Shown here piece after piece: positions 8,362 to 17,517 of a stretch of DNA of 64,000 nt. The DNA is taken from contig NZ_CP099966.1 in assembly GCF_025403485.1 (NCBI RefSeq), forward strand, positions 3,137,001-3,201,000. Direction: 5' to 3'. The notes under the pieces were generated by a model. That model searched no databases. It was not told the origin of the DNA and saw only the letters and a list, made by a program, of their open reading frames with translations. Position numbers and translations under genes: made by a program. The DNA is from Chryseobacterium paludis (GTDB lineage Bacteria; Bacteroidota; Bacteroidia; Flavobacteriales; Weeksellaceae). The stretch's first letter is position 1; every line of letters begins with the position of its first letter.

Positions 8362-11300
8362 ATGAGCCAATTTAAAGAATACAAAAACCTCAACCTTATT
8401 GATATAGCCGAGAACGTTTCGGAATTTTGGAAACAAAATAAAACTTTCAATAAAAGTGTTGAAATTCGTGAGGGTAGCCCTGAGTTTGTATTTTACGAAG
8501 GTCCGCCTTCTGCAAACGGTATGCCTGGAATTCACCATGTAATGGCAAGAGCGTTGAAGGATATTTTCTGTCGTTATCAGACCCAAAATGGAAAGCAGGT
8601 TTTCCGTAAAGCGGGTTGGGATACGCATGGACTTCCTGTAGAGCTGGGTGTTGAAAAGGAATTAGGAATTACTAAGGAGGATATTGGCAAAAAAATTTCT
8701 ATTGAAGATTATAATAAAGCATGTCGTGAAGCAGTAATGCGTTACACGGATGTTTGGAATGAGCTTACTGAGAAAATAGGATACTGGGTAGATCTTGATG
8801 ATCCATACATTACCTATAAGTCAAAATATATGGAAACCGTTTGGTGGTTGTTGAAACAATTATACAGCAAAGACTTGTTGTATAAAGGTTATACGATCCA
8901 ACCTTACTCTCCAAAAGCAGGAACAGGACTTTCTTCACATGAACTGAATCAGCCGGGAACATATCGTGATGTTTCAGACACGACCATAGTAGCCCAGTTT
9001 AGAGTTAAAAAAGAAACGAACGATCTGTTTAATGATATTGATGGTAATCTGGATATTTTAGCCTGGACGACTACTCCATGGACGTTACCTTCAAACACAG
9101 CACTTGCTGTGGGAAGAGATATAGAATACATTGTTGTTAAAACATTCAATCAATATACTTTCGAACCTGTTACAGTTGTATTGGCGAGAGTTCTTTTAGA
9201 AAAGAACTTCGGTAAAAAATATGCTGCAGGAACGGATGAAGATTTTACCAACTATACTTCAGAAAGCAAAGTAATACCTTATCAGATCCTTAAGGAATTC
9301 ACTGGAGATAAACTAGTGGGAACTCAGTATGAACAATTGATCCCTTGGTTCGTACCATCTGAAACTCCTGAAAAAGCATTCAGAGTAATTCTAGGAGATT
9401 TTGTAACCACTGAAGACGGTACGGGTATCGTTCATATCGCTCCAACTTTTGGTGCAGATGATGCAAGAGTAGCAAAAGACGCTGGCATACCTCCTATGTT
9501 GATAAAAGATGAAAATGACAATCTTGCTCCTTTAGTAGATTTACAGGGAAGATTCATCAAAGGGGAAAATGTACCTGAGGTTTTCTCAGGAACATATATT
9601 AAGAACGAGTATTATGATGATGGAACTGCACCTGAAAAATCTTGGGATGTAGAACTGGCGATTTTATTAAAGACGGAGAATAAAGCTTTTAAAGTAGAAA
9701 AATATGTTCACAGTTATCCACATTGTTGGAGAACTGACAAACCTGTATTATATTATCCTTTGGATTCCTGGTTTGTAAAAATGACGGCTGTAAAAGACCG
9801 TTTGGTAAACCTGAACAAAGAAATCAATTGGAAGCCAAAAGCTACCGGAGAGGGTCGTTTTGCCAACTGGCTGGAAAATGTAAATGACTGGAATTTATCC
9901 CGTTCACGTTATTGGGGAATTCCATTACCAATCTGGAGAACGGATGATCTAAAGGAGGAAGTAGTTATCGGTTCGGTAGAAGAATTATACAACGAGATCG
10001 AAAAATCTGTTGAAAAGGGCTTCATGAAAGAAAACCCTTTCAAAGGCTTTGAAATAGGAAATATGTCTGAAGTAAACTATTCTTTGGTTGATCTGCATAA
10101 AAATGTGGTTGACAAGATTGTTTTAGTTTCAGAATCAGGCAGAGCTATGAGTCGCGAGAGTGACCTGATCGATGTTTGGTTTGATTCAGGTTCTATGCCA
10201 TATGCACAATTGCATTATCCTTTTGAGAACAAGGAATTAATAGATAATAAAAAGGCTTTCCCTGCAGACTTTATTGCTGAAGGCGTTGACCAGACCCGTG
10301 GTTGGTTCTATACACTACATGCCATAGGAACAGCTGTCTTTGATTCAGTTGCTTACAAAAATGTGATGAGTAACGGACTTGTTTTGGATAAAAACGGTCA
10401 GAAAATGTCTAAGCGTTTAGGTAATGCAGTAGATCCATTTGAAACACTTTCTGTTTACGGACCGGATGCTACGCGTTGGTATATGATTTCCAATGCGAAC
10501 CCTTGGGAGAATTTGAAATTCGACATCGAAGGAATCGACGAGGTAAGAAGAAAGTTCTTCGGAACTCTTTACAATACTTATTCTTTCTTTGCATTATATG
10601 CGAATGTAGATGGATTTAATTATTCAGAAAAAGAGGTAGAGAACCGTCCTGAAATCGACCGATGGATCCTTTCTGAATTGAATCTTTTGATCAAAGAAGT
10701 AAAGGCATTCTACGAAGATTACGAACCGACAAGAGTGGCAAGAGCCATCAGTAATTTTGTAAATGACAACCTTAGTAACTGGTATGTAAGATTATGCAGA
10801 AGACGTTTCTGGAAAGGAGAATATTCTGATGATAAGATCTCTGCTTACCAGACTTTATATACCTGTCTTGAAGTTGTTGCTAAATTATCAGCTCCTATTG
10901 CTCCATTCTTTATGGATCAATTATATCAGGATCTTAATAAAGTAACGGGAAAAGAAAATTGTGAATCTATACACCTTACAGATTTCCCTGTAGCTGACGA
11001 AAGCCTGATCGATCAGGATCTGGTTGAAAAAACACATTTAGCTCAACAGATCACAAGTATGGTCTTTTCTTTAAGAAAGAAAGAGAACATAAAAGTACGT
11101 CAACCTTTGCAAAAGGTATTGGTTCCTGTATTAGATTCTAAAGCAGAAGAGCAGATTTTAGCTGTTGCAGAACTGATCAAACAGGAAGTGAATGTAAAAG
11201 AATTACAATTAATTAATGCAGAAGAAGCTTCTCATTTAATTGTAAAGCAAATTAAACCCAACTTTAAGGCTTTAGGTCCTAAACTTGGAAAAGATATGAA

Positions 11301-11751
11301 AGTGGTTGGAAATGAAATTGCTAATTTTTCGGCAGAACAAATTTCCAATTTAGAAAAAGAAGGAAAAATTGACATCCAGGGCTACGAAATAACAATGAAT
11401 GACGTAGAAATTTCAACAAAAGATATTCCGGGATGGACAGTAACTTCTGATGGGAAAACAACTGTGGCATTAGATTTGACGTTAACAGACGAGTTAAAAT
11501 CTGAGGGGATTGCAAGAGAATTCATTAATAGAATTCAAAACCTGAGAAAAGACAAAGACTTTGACTTAACCGACAGAATAAATATCTTCATAGAAGAAAA
11601 TTCACCGTTCCTTGATAATATCAAGAGAAATGAAGAATATATTTCTGCAGAGGTCTTGTCAAATAAAATAGAAATTGTATCTTCACTTTCAAATTTTAAC
11701 GAAATCGAGATAGATGAGGTTAATTTTAAGGTAAATGTTGAAAAAAATTAA
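8362..11751 (+). CDS. ileS: Isoleucyl-tRNA synthetase, type 2
   Basis: A class I aminoacyl-tRNA synthetase of 1129 residues that charges tRNA-Ile. KMSKR is at 681-685, the editing domain lies in the middle (about 200-430), and the anticodon-binding and C-terminal regions follow. The length and the form of the catalytic domain fit the eukaryote-like IleRS2 class. The first signature motif is altered: where HxGH is expected after NGMP, the sequence reads G56-I57-H58-H59, that is GxHH. This swap has been described in some IleRS2 enzymes and linked to very high mupirocin tolerance. The gene has its own promoter and a long untranslated spacer upstream; no T-box was seen. Confidence 0.97.
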   Translation: MSQFKEYKNLNLIDIAENVSEFWKQNKTFNKSVEIREGSPEFVFYEGPPSANGMPGIHHVMARALKDIFCRYQTQNGKQVFRKAGWDTHGLPVELGVEKELGITKEDIGKKISIEDYNKACREAVMRYTDVWNELTEKIGYWVDLDDPYITYKSKYMETVWWLLKQLYSKDLLYKGYTIQPYSPKAGTGLSSHELNQPGTYRDVSDTTIVAQFRVKKETNDLFNDIDGNLDILAWTTTPWTLPSNTALAVGRDIEYIVVKTFNQYTFEPVTVVLARVLLEKNFGKKYAAGTDEDFTNYTSESKVIPYQILKEFTGDKLVGTQYEQLIPWFVPSETPEKAFRVILGDFVTTEDGTGIVHIAPTFGADDARVAKDAGIPPMLIKDENDNLAPLVDLQGRFIKGENVPEVFSGTYIKNEYYDDGTAPEKSWDVELAILLKTENKAFKVEKYVHSYPHCWRTDKPVLYYPLDSWFVKMTAVKDRLVNLNKEINWKPKATGEGRFANWLENVNDWNLSRSRYWGIPLPIWRTDDLKEEVVIGSVEELYNEIEKSVEKGFMKENPFKGFEIGNMSEVNYSLVDLHKNVVDKIVLVSESGRAMSRESDLIDVWFDSGSMPYAQLHYPFENKELIDNKKAFPADFIAEGVDQTRGWFYTLHAIGTAVFDSVAYKNVMSNGLVLDKNGQKMSKRLGNAVDPFETLSVYGPDATRWYMISNANPWENLKFDIEGIDEVRRKFFGTLYNTYSFFALYANVDGFNYSEKEVENRPEIDRWILSELNLLIKEVKAFYEDYEPTRVARAISNFVNDNLSNWYVRLCRRRFWKGEYSDDKISAYQTLYTCLEVVAKLSAPIAPFFMDQLYQDLNKVTGKENCESIHLTDFPVADESLIDQDLVEKTHLAQQITSMVFSLRKKENIKVRQPLQKVLVPVLDSKAEEQILAVAELIKQEVNVKELQLINAEEASHLIVKQIKPNFKALGPKLGKDMKVVGNEIANFSAEQISNLEKEGKIDIQGYEITMNDVEISTKDIPGWTVTSDGKTTVALDLTLTDELKSEGIAREFINRIQNLRKDKDFDLTDRINIFIEENSPFLDNIKRNEEYISAEVLSNKIEIVSSLSNFNEIEIDEVNFKVNVEKN

Positions 11752-11810
11752 CATATAGTTATTGCATTTCAAATTCCATTTCATAATTTTATTAAAAAAG
11801 AGAAAAGAAT

Positions 11811-12191
11811 ATGTCAGACGAAAGAGTAAGATATAATGATTCTGATTTACAAGAGTTTAAAGCGATCATTAAAGAAAAAATAGAAAAAGCAGAAAAAGAT
11901 TTACAACTGATAAGAGAAAGTTTTATCAACGATCAGAATAACGGGACAGATGATACATCACCTACATTCAAGGCGTTTGAAGAGGGAGCTGAAACTCTTA
12001 GTAAAGAACAAAACTCGATCCTAGCCGGAAGACAGGAAAAGTTCGTTCGAGATCTTAAGAATGCATTAATCAGAATAGAAAATAAAACGTATGGTGTTTG
12101 CAGAGTGACTGGTAAACTGATTCCAAAAGAAAGACTATTGGCAGTTCCTCACGCTACGTTAAGCATCGAAGCGAAAAATATGCAGAAATAA
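11811..12191 (+). CDS. TraR/DksA-family protein lacking most zinc cysteines
   Basis: A 126-residue protein with a coiled-coil N-terminal two-thirds followed by the DksA/TraR C-terminal module (YGVCRVTGKLIPKERL...P). Family members bind the secondary channel of RNA polymerase and tune transcription in the stringent response. In canonical DksA four cysteines hold zinc; here only one (in GVCRV) is visible and the partner positions are Thr/Gly and others, so the domain probably folds without zinc. It follows ileS by 60 bases on the same strand and could be co-transcribed. Function as a polymerase-binding factor is inferred from family alone. Confidence 0.82.
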   Translation: MSDERVRYNDSDLQEFKAIIKEKIEKAEKDLQLIRESFINDQNNGTDDTSPTFKAFEEGAETLSKEQNSILAGRQEKFVRDLKNALIRIENKTYGVCRVTGKLIPKERLLAVPHATLSIEAKNMQK

Positions 12192-12271
12192 CCGTAAGGT
12201 TTGTAAAATAAATTTGGGTTTATATTGTATTAGCAGTAATACTTTATAAACCTAATTTTTAATTTATATCC

Positions 12272-12517
12272 ATGAGCGAATATTTAATTTTAGGCATCAT
12301 CCTTATTGCCGTTTTATGGTTTTTTAACAGAGACAGGATTAAGAATAAATTCTTTCCTCCTCGACATACCAACTATACGATGGATGACCAGTTTAATTCA
12401 GATAAACGCGAAAGGGAAAAAGAAATTGACAAACTTTTAGGTAAGATGGGCAAAAATGGCATCAATGATCTGTCTCCAAGAGACAGGAAAAGACTTGACG
12501 AATTATCTAAGAAGTAA
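12272..12517 (+). CDS. Small membrane-anchored protein, DUF6576-like
   Basis: An 81-residue protein. One transmembrane helix covers about residues 4-17 (YLILGIILIAVLWFF), followed by a charged cytosolic tail with a motif ending LSPRDRKRLDELSKK. That tail resembles the small helical domain found at the C-terminus of some Bacteroidota rhomboid-like proteins. No enzymatic residues are visible. It belongs to a run of same-strand genes (DksA-like, this gene, DUF2683-like, lspA). Confidence 0.7.
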   Translation: MSEYLILGIILIAVLWFFNRDRIKNKFFPPRHTNYTMDDQFNSDKREREKEIDKLLGKMGKNGINDLSPRDRKRLDELSKK

Positions 12518-12534
12518 AATGTAAATCAAGAACA

Positions 12535-12729
12535 ATGGAATCTATAATAGTACATCCTAAAAATCCTATGGAGCTCAGTGCACTGAAAAGTGTTCTGAAA
12601 GAAATGAACATTAAATTTGAAAAAGCTCATGTTAAAAGTTCATTTAATGGGCAGAAAGTGATCAAGAAAGCAAGTGATAATAAAGTTGTAAAACCGGCTG
12701 CAAAACCTTCAAAACCTAAAGGACAGTAA
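12535..12729 (+). CDS. Small DUF2683-like protein
   Basis: A 64-residue protein. The first half (MESIIVHPKNPMELSALKSV) resembles DUF2683 proteins, short bacterial proteins often seen near toxin-antitoxin genes but also alone. The C-terminal tail is Lys/Pro/Ala-rich and probably disordered. Its stop overlaps the lspA start by one base (TAATG), so the two are translationally coupled. No function can be assigned. Confidence 0.7.
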   Translation: MESIIVHPKNPMELSALKSVLKEMNIKFEKAHVKSSFNGQKVIKKASDNKVVKPAAKPSKPKGQ

Positions 12730-13367
12730 TGAAAAAGATATTAGCCGTAACCTTTCTTATTTTATTAATTGATCAGGCTTCAAAAATCTATATTAAAACC
12801 CACTTCAACCTTGATGATAGCATTTCTGTTCTTCCGGGTTTTAAACTTACTTTCGTAGAAAATCCAGGAATGGCTTATGGTCTTCATTTCGGTGGTGTGA
12901 TTGGCAAGTACTTTTTAGTCATTTTAAGAATTTTTCTAATTGGTGGAATGGTTTATATGTTCAAAAAGTGGCTTCAACAAGGGGCCTCTAACTATCTGAT
13001 CATTCCCATGGCAATTATTTTTGCCGGCGCAATCGGTAATCTTATTGACGGCATGTTTTATGGATTGATTTTCGATAGTGGGACAGTATACGATCCAAGT
13101 ATCGACCGATGGATCGGCTATGGTGGCATTTCAAAAATAGCTTCTGCCGGAGAAGGTTATTCTTCTTTTATGAGAGGCTGTGTAGTAGATATGCTTCACT
13201 TTCCAATAGTAGATTGGAATGTTCCTGAAAGCTATCCGTTAATTGGCGGAAAACATATTGAGTTCTTTAAATACATCTTTAACGTTGCAGACTCTGCAAT
13301 TACAGTAGGTGCCGTATTTTTATTAATTTTCAGAAAGAAAGCTTTTCCAAATGGTCTAGAATTCTAG
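12729..13367 (+). CDS. lspA: Lipoprotein signal peptidase (signal peptidase II)
   Basis: A polytopic inner-membrane aspartyl peptidase of 212 residues that removes signal peptides from prolipoproteins. The catalytic aspartates lie in GCVVDMLHFP and in FNVADSAITVG near the C-terminus, and ENPGMAYG matches the conserved first loop. It is about 40 residues longer than the E. coli enzyme because of an insertion after GNLIDG (residues about 105-150), usual in Bacteroidota. It overlaps the preceding small gene by one base and is followed after 11 bases by the SanA-like gene. Confidence 0.96.
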   Translation: MKKILAVTFLILLIDQASKIYIKTHFNLDDSISVLPGFKLTFVENPGMAYGLHFGGVIGKYFLVILRIFLIGGMVYMFKKWLQQGASNYLIIPMAIIFAGAIGNLIDGMFYGLIFDSGTVYDPSIDRWIGYGGISKIASAGEGYSSFMRGCVVDMLHFPIVDWNVPESYPLIGGKHIEFFKYIFNVADSAITVGAVFLLIFRKKAFPNGLEF

Positions 13368-13378
13368 AAAATATATAC

Positions 13379-14023
13379 ATGAAAAATTTGATTAAAAATA
13401 TATTTAAAATATTCCTGCTTCTTATGGTTGCAGGAATTATTTTTATTGCATTTGCCAATTATAATATCAAAAAGCAAAGTGCACCCTTTCTTTCGAATAC
13501 CATCCAAACTCTTCCTGATACTAAAACTGCAGTACTTCTGGGAACAGGCAAAACACTGAGTAACGGAATGCCGAATGCTTATTTCTATAATAGGATTCAG
13601 GCAGCTGTAGATCTCTATAAAAGTGGCAAAATAAAGTATGTTATTGTAAGTGGTGATAACAGCACAAAAGAGTATAATGAACCGGAAGATATGCAGCTTA
13701 CTTTAATGAAATATGGGATACCTAAAGATAAAATCATCCTTGACCATGCCGGATTCAGAACATTAGATTCTGTAGTACGAGCTAAAGAGATTTTCGGACA
13801 AATGAAGTTCATTATTATTTCACAGAAGTTCCATAATGAAAGAGCTGTATTTTTAGCCCGGAAAAATGGGATCGAAGCATATGGATACAATGCAAATGAT
13901 GTGAATAAATACGCAGGTTTAAAAACCAACCTTCGGGAATACCTTGCTAAGACTAAAGTCTATTGGGATCTTTTATTTGGAGTAGAACCGAAGTTTGGTG
14001 GAGAAAAGATTGTGATTCCTTAG
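13379..14023 (+). CDS. SanA/YdcF-like DUF218 membrane protein
   Basis: A 214-residue protein with a single N-terminal membrane anchor (about residues 10-26) and a DUF218 domain. Recognisable blocks are VLLGTGKTLSNG near residue 55, YFYNRIQAAVDLYKSGK, VSGDN and LDHAGFRTLDSVVRA. Members include SanA and ElyC, implicated in envelope barrier function and peptidoglycan precursor handling, but a reaction is not established. It follows lspA by 11 bases, suggesting one transcript of envelope genes. A microsatellite follows 77 bases after its stop. Confidence 0.85.
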   Translation: MKNLIKNIFKIFLLLMVAGIIFIAFANYNIKKQSAPFLSNTIQTLPDTKTAVLLGTGKTLSNGMPNAYFYNRIQAAVDLYKSGKIKYVIVSGDNSTKEYNEPEDMQLTLMKYGIPKDKIILDHAGFRTLDSVVRAKEIFGQMKFIIISQKFHNERAVFLARKNGIEAYGYNANDVNKYAGLKTNLREYLAKTKVYWDLLFGVEPKFGGEKIVIP

Positions 14024-14100
14024 ATTTGTGGAACGAGTATTTTTGATTTTTTGTAAAAAGTATTCATGTAAAATGTATTCATGAGGTTTACCAAAAAATC

Positions 14101-14227
14101 TTTTAATCTTTTAATCTTTTAATCTTTTAATCTTTTAATCTTTTAATCTTTTAATCTTTTAATCTTTTAATCTTTTAATCTTTTAATCTTTTAATCTTTT
14201 AATCTTTTAATCTTTTAATCTTTTAAT
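14101..14227 (+). repeat. Octanucleotide tandem repeat, 15 perfect copies of TTTTAATC
   Basis: Fifteen exact head-to-tail copies of TTTTAATC fill 14101-14220, and a seventh-base-complete partial copy follows to 14227. The array ends 15 bases before the trpS -7 element, so it occupies the -33 region and everything just upstream. It contains no ORF. Perfect arrays of this length are prone to slipped-strand copy changes. Confidence 0.97.
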
Positions 14228-14242
14228 TCCCATCAAACCTCG

Positions 14243-14250
14243 TAAATTTG
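14243..14250 (+). promoter_or_regulatory. Promoter -7 element for trpS
   Basis: TAAATTTG fits TAnnTTTG and lies 33 bases before the trpS start. The place of a -33 box coincides with the edge of the octanucleotide array. Confidence 0.6.
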
Positions 14251-14283
14251 TAATTCACTAATTTTTATAAATAATAAAACAAA

Positions 14284-15252
14284 ATGTCAAGAATTCTTAC
14301 CGGCATTCAAGCCACCGGAACCCCGCACCTTGGAAATTTATTAGGTGCTATTATTCCTGCTGTTGAACTATCAAAACAGGAAGGGAATGAATCATTTTTA
14401 TTCATTGCAAATCTGCATTCACTGACGCAGATAAAAGATGCAAAGGAATTAAAACAAAATACCTATGAGATCGCTGCGGCTTGGCTAGCTTGTGGGCTGG
14501 ATACTGAAAAAACATTCTTTTACAGACAAAGTGATATTCCTGAAACCTGTGAACTATCTTGGCATTTATCATGTTTTTTTCCTTACCAGAGATTGACTTT
14601 AGCACACTCGTTTAAAGATAAAGCAGACCGGCTTCAGGACGTCAATGCCGGGCTTTTTACCTATCCTATTTTAATGGCAGCAGATATTTTATTATATGAT
14701 GCAGAGATTGTCCCTGTAGGAAAAGATCAGCTTCAGCATTTAGAAATCGCCCGTGATGTAGCTTCAAGGTTCAATAATCAGATGGGAGAAGTTTTAGTTC
14801 TTCCACAGGCTGAACTTCAGGAAAATACGAAATATGTTCCTGGAACTGATGGTCGTAAGATGTCTAAATCGATGGGAAATATCATTAATATTTTCTTATC
14901 TGACAAGGAATTGAAAAAACAGGTCATGAGCATCGAAACAGATTCTAAATCTTTAGAAGAACCTAAAGACCCTGAAACGGATAAGGTTTTTGCGATTTAC
15001 CAATTGATTGCTACTCCCGAACAGACAGAAGAATTAAGAGCAAAATATTTAGCCGGAAATTTTGGCTATGGACATGCTAAAACTGAACTCTTAAACTTAA
15101 TTTTAACTCGCTTTAAAACAGAAAGAGAAACATTTACGTATTATATGACTCATCTTGACGAGCTGGAAGCAAAACTTCAGGAAGGCGCTGAAAAGACAAG
15201 GGTTATCGCAGTACAAACTATTAAACGGGTAAGAGAAAGTCTAGGAATCTAA
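14284..15252 (+). CDS. trpS: Tryptophanyl-tRNA synthetase
   Basis: A 322-residue class Ic synthetase of standard bacterial length that charges tRNA-Trp. The ATP-binding signature is TPHLGNLLGA (HxGN form) at about 13-22, and KMSKS lies at about 196-200 in DGRKMSKSMGN. The fold-specific DILLYDAEIVPVGKDQ is also present. The immediate upstream region is a long octanucleotide repeat, so its expression could vary with repeat number. It ends 15 bases before the convergent histidine kinase gene. Confidence 0.97.
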   Translation: MSRILTGIQATGTPHLGNLLGAIIPAVELSKQEGNESFLFIANLHSLTQIKDAKELKQNTYEIAAAWLACGLDTEKTFFYRQSDIPETCELSWHLSCFFPYQRLTLAHSFKDKADRLQDVNAGLFTYPILMAADILLYDAEIVPVGKDQLQHLEIARDVASRFNNQMGEVLVLPQAELQENTKYVPGTDGRKMSKSMGNIINIFLSDKELKKQVMSIETDSKSLEEPKDPETDKVFAIYQLIATPEQTEELRAKYLAGNFGYGHAKTELLNLILTRFKTERETFTYYMTHLDELEAKLQEGAEKTRVIAVQTIKRVRESLGI

Positions 15253-15267
15253 TAAAAAAACAGACTG

Positions 15268-16551
15268 CTACCTTTTGTTCTTAGAAAGAATAAAACGATG
15301 CATTTCATCTACAAACTCATAAACAATATCCCATCCGGGATATTGTTTTATTATGGTCTTAATAATAGAAAGCCCCAATCCTGTAGAGCTCTGATCTGAA
15401 CCCTGTTTATAAAAGCGGTTAAAGATCTGAAGGCTATCTAAAGGAATTTTTGAACCTGTGTTTTGGAAAATCACCCTATCTCTTTCCGTGATAATATTTA
15501 ATTTTCCATCTTGATGGTTATATTTAACCGAATTTTTAAGCAAATTAGAAATAAGAATGTTTGCTAAATCAGGATTAAAAACAGCTTCAAACACTTCTTT
15601 TTCCAGTACATTAACCTCAATCTTTTTATACCCTATAAAATCCTCATAACTATCAACAAGTTCTTTAATCAGCATGGTAAAATTGACATTTGCCAACGTA
15701 TTGAACTGATTGTTTTCAATTTTAGAAAGCATTAATAAAGATTTATTCAGCCCTGCCATTCTTTTTAAATCATTTTTAACTTCATTAAAGAAATTTATAT
15801 TCTTCCTATCCAGGTCATCATTCTGGATGACGAGATCAATTTTATTGATTACTATGGCCAATGGAGTCTGCAGCTCATGAGAAGCGTTTTCGATAAACTG
15901 TTTTTGCTGATCAAAAACGAGTTCATTACGACTGATCATTTCATTTATTTCCACATTTAATTCTTCAAATTCTCTAATGGAATAGCTTTGAGGCTCATGA
16001 GAAGAAGGAATTCCAAACTGATATTTTTTAAGTTTATCCAATATCAAATAGAAAGGCTTCATTGCTTTATGGAGAAGAAATCCATTGACTACAATGATAC
16101 TTGCTACAAGCAACAGATATAAAACAATGAGGGCTGTTGTAAGATCATATACCAATTCATCTTCTTCTACAGTAGAAGTTCTGATAGTAAGTTGCTGATG
16201 CTTTCCAAACTGATCTATAAAATCAGTTTTAAGAACCCTGTATGGTTGATCTTCGTCATCATATTCCATATAATACATTTTATTATACAGGCTGTTCTTA
16301 TCTTTATACTCAGATGCAGAAATGGCGTTGATCTTAAATTCATTAAACCCAAACTCATTATTCTTTAACAGATTTTCATCAAGATATACAGCTTTGATAA
16401 TTTGTATTTTTCTATTTTTTAAACCATCATCCACATTATCATATACTTCATCTAAAATATAAGCATAGAATAGTGCGGCCCAGACGGCAATAATCAATAA
16501 CAGAATTGTTATCAGGTATTTTATCGTATAATATTTCAGTGAAACTTTCAT
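15268..16551 (-). CDS. Sensor histidine kinase
   Basis: A 427-residue inner-membrane kinase. Transmembrane helices at about 10-30 and 140-165 enclose a roughly 110-residue periplasmic sensor region. The phosphoacceptor H-box is FIENASHELQTPLA, the N-box NLLKNSVKYN, and the G-box GLGLSIIK. Its start overlaps the response regulator stop by one base (TAATG), so the pair is translationally coupled. Two PepSY-like proteins lie upstream in the same direction, which hints that the signal is periplasmic. The stimulus is unknown. Confidence 0.93.
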   Translation of the reverse strand: MKVSLKYYTIKYLITILLLIIAVWAALFYAYILDEVYDNVDDGLKNRKIQIIKAVYLDENLLKNNEFGFNEFKINAISASEYKDKNSLYNKMYYMEYDDEDQPYRVLKTDFIDQFGKHQQLTIRTSTVEEDELVYDLTTALIVLYLLLVASIIVVNGFLLHKAMKPFYLILDKLKKYQFGIPSSHEPQSYSIREFEELNVEINEMISRNELVFDQQKQFIENASHELQTPLAIVINKIDLVIQNDDLDRKNINFFNEVKNDLKRMAGLNKSLLMLSKIENNQFNTLANVNFTMLIKELVDSYEDFIGYKKIEVNVLEKEVFEAVFNPDLANILISNLLKNSVKYNHQDGKLNIITERDRVIFQNTGSKIPLDSLQIFNRFYKQGSDQSSTGLGLSIIKTIIKQYPGWDIVYEFVDEMHRFILSKNKR

Positions 16552-17222
16552 TACACAAATTTATATCCAATTCCATAGACTGCCTGAAAGTCTGCATCTG
16601 CTCCAAGAGTCTTTAATTTTTTACGGAGATTTTTTATCTGGGAATAAATAAAATCCAGACTATCTGCCTGATCAATATAATCCCCCCAAATGGCTTCAGC
16701 AAGCATTGTTTTTTGCAGCGTTTTTTCTGGATGTATCACGAAGTAGTATAGCAGATCATATTCTTTACGATTTAGGATCAATTCCTCCTCTCCTATCTTT
16801 ACTTTTCTGCTTTCAGGATAGATGCAGATGTTTTTATAGCTGATCACATTCTCACCATCCTGGTTCTTTCTTCTGATCACAGATTTAATTCTCGCCATTA
16901 ATTCAGCAAGGTGAAAAGGTTTTGCCAGGTAATCATCGGCACCGATTTCAAGTCCATTTACTTTATCATCTACTGAATCCTTCGCCGATAAAATGATAAC
17001 CGGATCTTTTTTATGCATGCTTTTAATTTCCTTTAGGAGATCCATCCCATTACCATCAGGCAACATAATATCCAGAAGGATACAGTCATATTCATAAGAA
17101 ATGATCTTCTCAAGCCCGGAGCTGTAATCTGATGCATGTTCTACAATAAAATGTTCTCCTTCCAGAAAACTCTGCACAATGTTCCTTAATTCCGGTTCGT
17201 CTTCAATGATTAAAATTTTCAT
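16551..17222 (-). CDS. OmpR/PhoB-family response regulator
   Basis: A 223-residue regulator from the Met at 17222, chosen because MKILIIEDEPEL is the usual receiver start; the frame extends 24 further codons without homology. The receiver domain has acidic residues ED near position 8-9, the phosphoacceptor Asp in LLDIMLPDG and Lys in YLAKPF. A winged-helix DNA-binding domain follows, with a typical C-terminal YGIGYKF. It is followed by, and overlaps, the histidine kinase. It likely regulates envelope genes, possibly its own operon. Confidence 0.94.
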   Translation of the reverse strand: MKILIIEDEPELRNIVQSFLEGEHFIVEHASDYSSGLEKIISYEYDCILLDIMLPDGNGMDLLKEIKSMHKKDPVIILSAKDSVDDKVNGLEIGADDYLAKPFHLAELMARIKSVIRRKNQDGENVISYKNICIYPESRKVKIGEEELILNRKEYDLLYYFVIHPEKTLQKTMLAEAIWGDYIDQADSLDFIYSQIKNLRKKLKTLGADADFQAVYGIGYKFV

Positions 17223-17296
17223 AACTCTTAGCGGACTACTTATCAAATATATAAAATTATAACCTCCTGTTTCCGGGAGGCCATAATTTATCAAGA

Positions 17297-17482
17297 TTAA
17301 AAATTATTCTTAAAATAACTTCCATCTGCATGGAAGGTAAGACTTTCACCATTCAACAGATTTATTTTATATTGGGTTTCCATTTGTTCAATGGATTCCA
17401 CTACAACACATGGATGATTCCTAGTTAAAAAGGTAACAATTTCCCGTCTTATAGATTTGTTTAGTATATTCCAATTTACCAT
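17297..17482 (-). CDS. Small PepSY-like protein
   Basis: A 61-residue protein without a signal peptide. The pattern (alternating hydrophobic strands, NGESLTFHADGSYFKN at the end) resembles half of a PepSY-like/DUF2874 unit, as in the neighbouring larger protein. It lies 35 bases after that gene and 74 bases before the response regulator, all on the same strand. It could be a cytosolic accessory of the two-component system; function unknown. Confidence 0.65.
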   Translation of the reverse strand: MVNWNILNKSIRREIVTFLTRNHPCVVVESIEQMETQYKINLLNGESLTFHADGSYFKNNF

Positions 17483-17517
17483 ATCGTTACAATTTAAATA
17501 TTAAAAAATAATGTTTG

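Noticed and set aside
8332..8628. Minus-strand ORF of 98 codons
   Set aside because: It lies antisense over the start of ileS and is a shadow of that gene's codon bias.
14101..14227. CRISPR array
   Set aside because: The units are 8 bases, identical and directly joined, without spacers.
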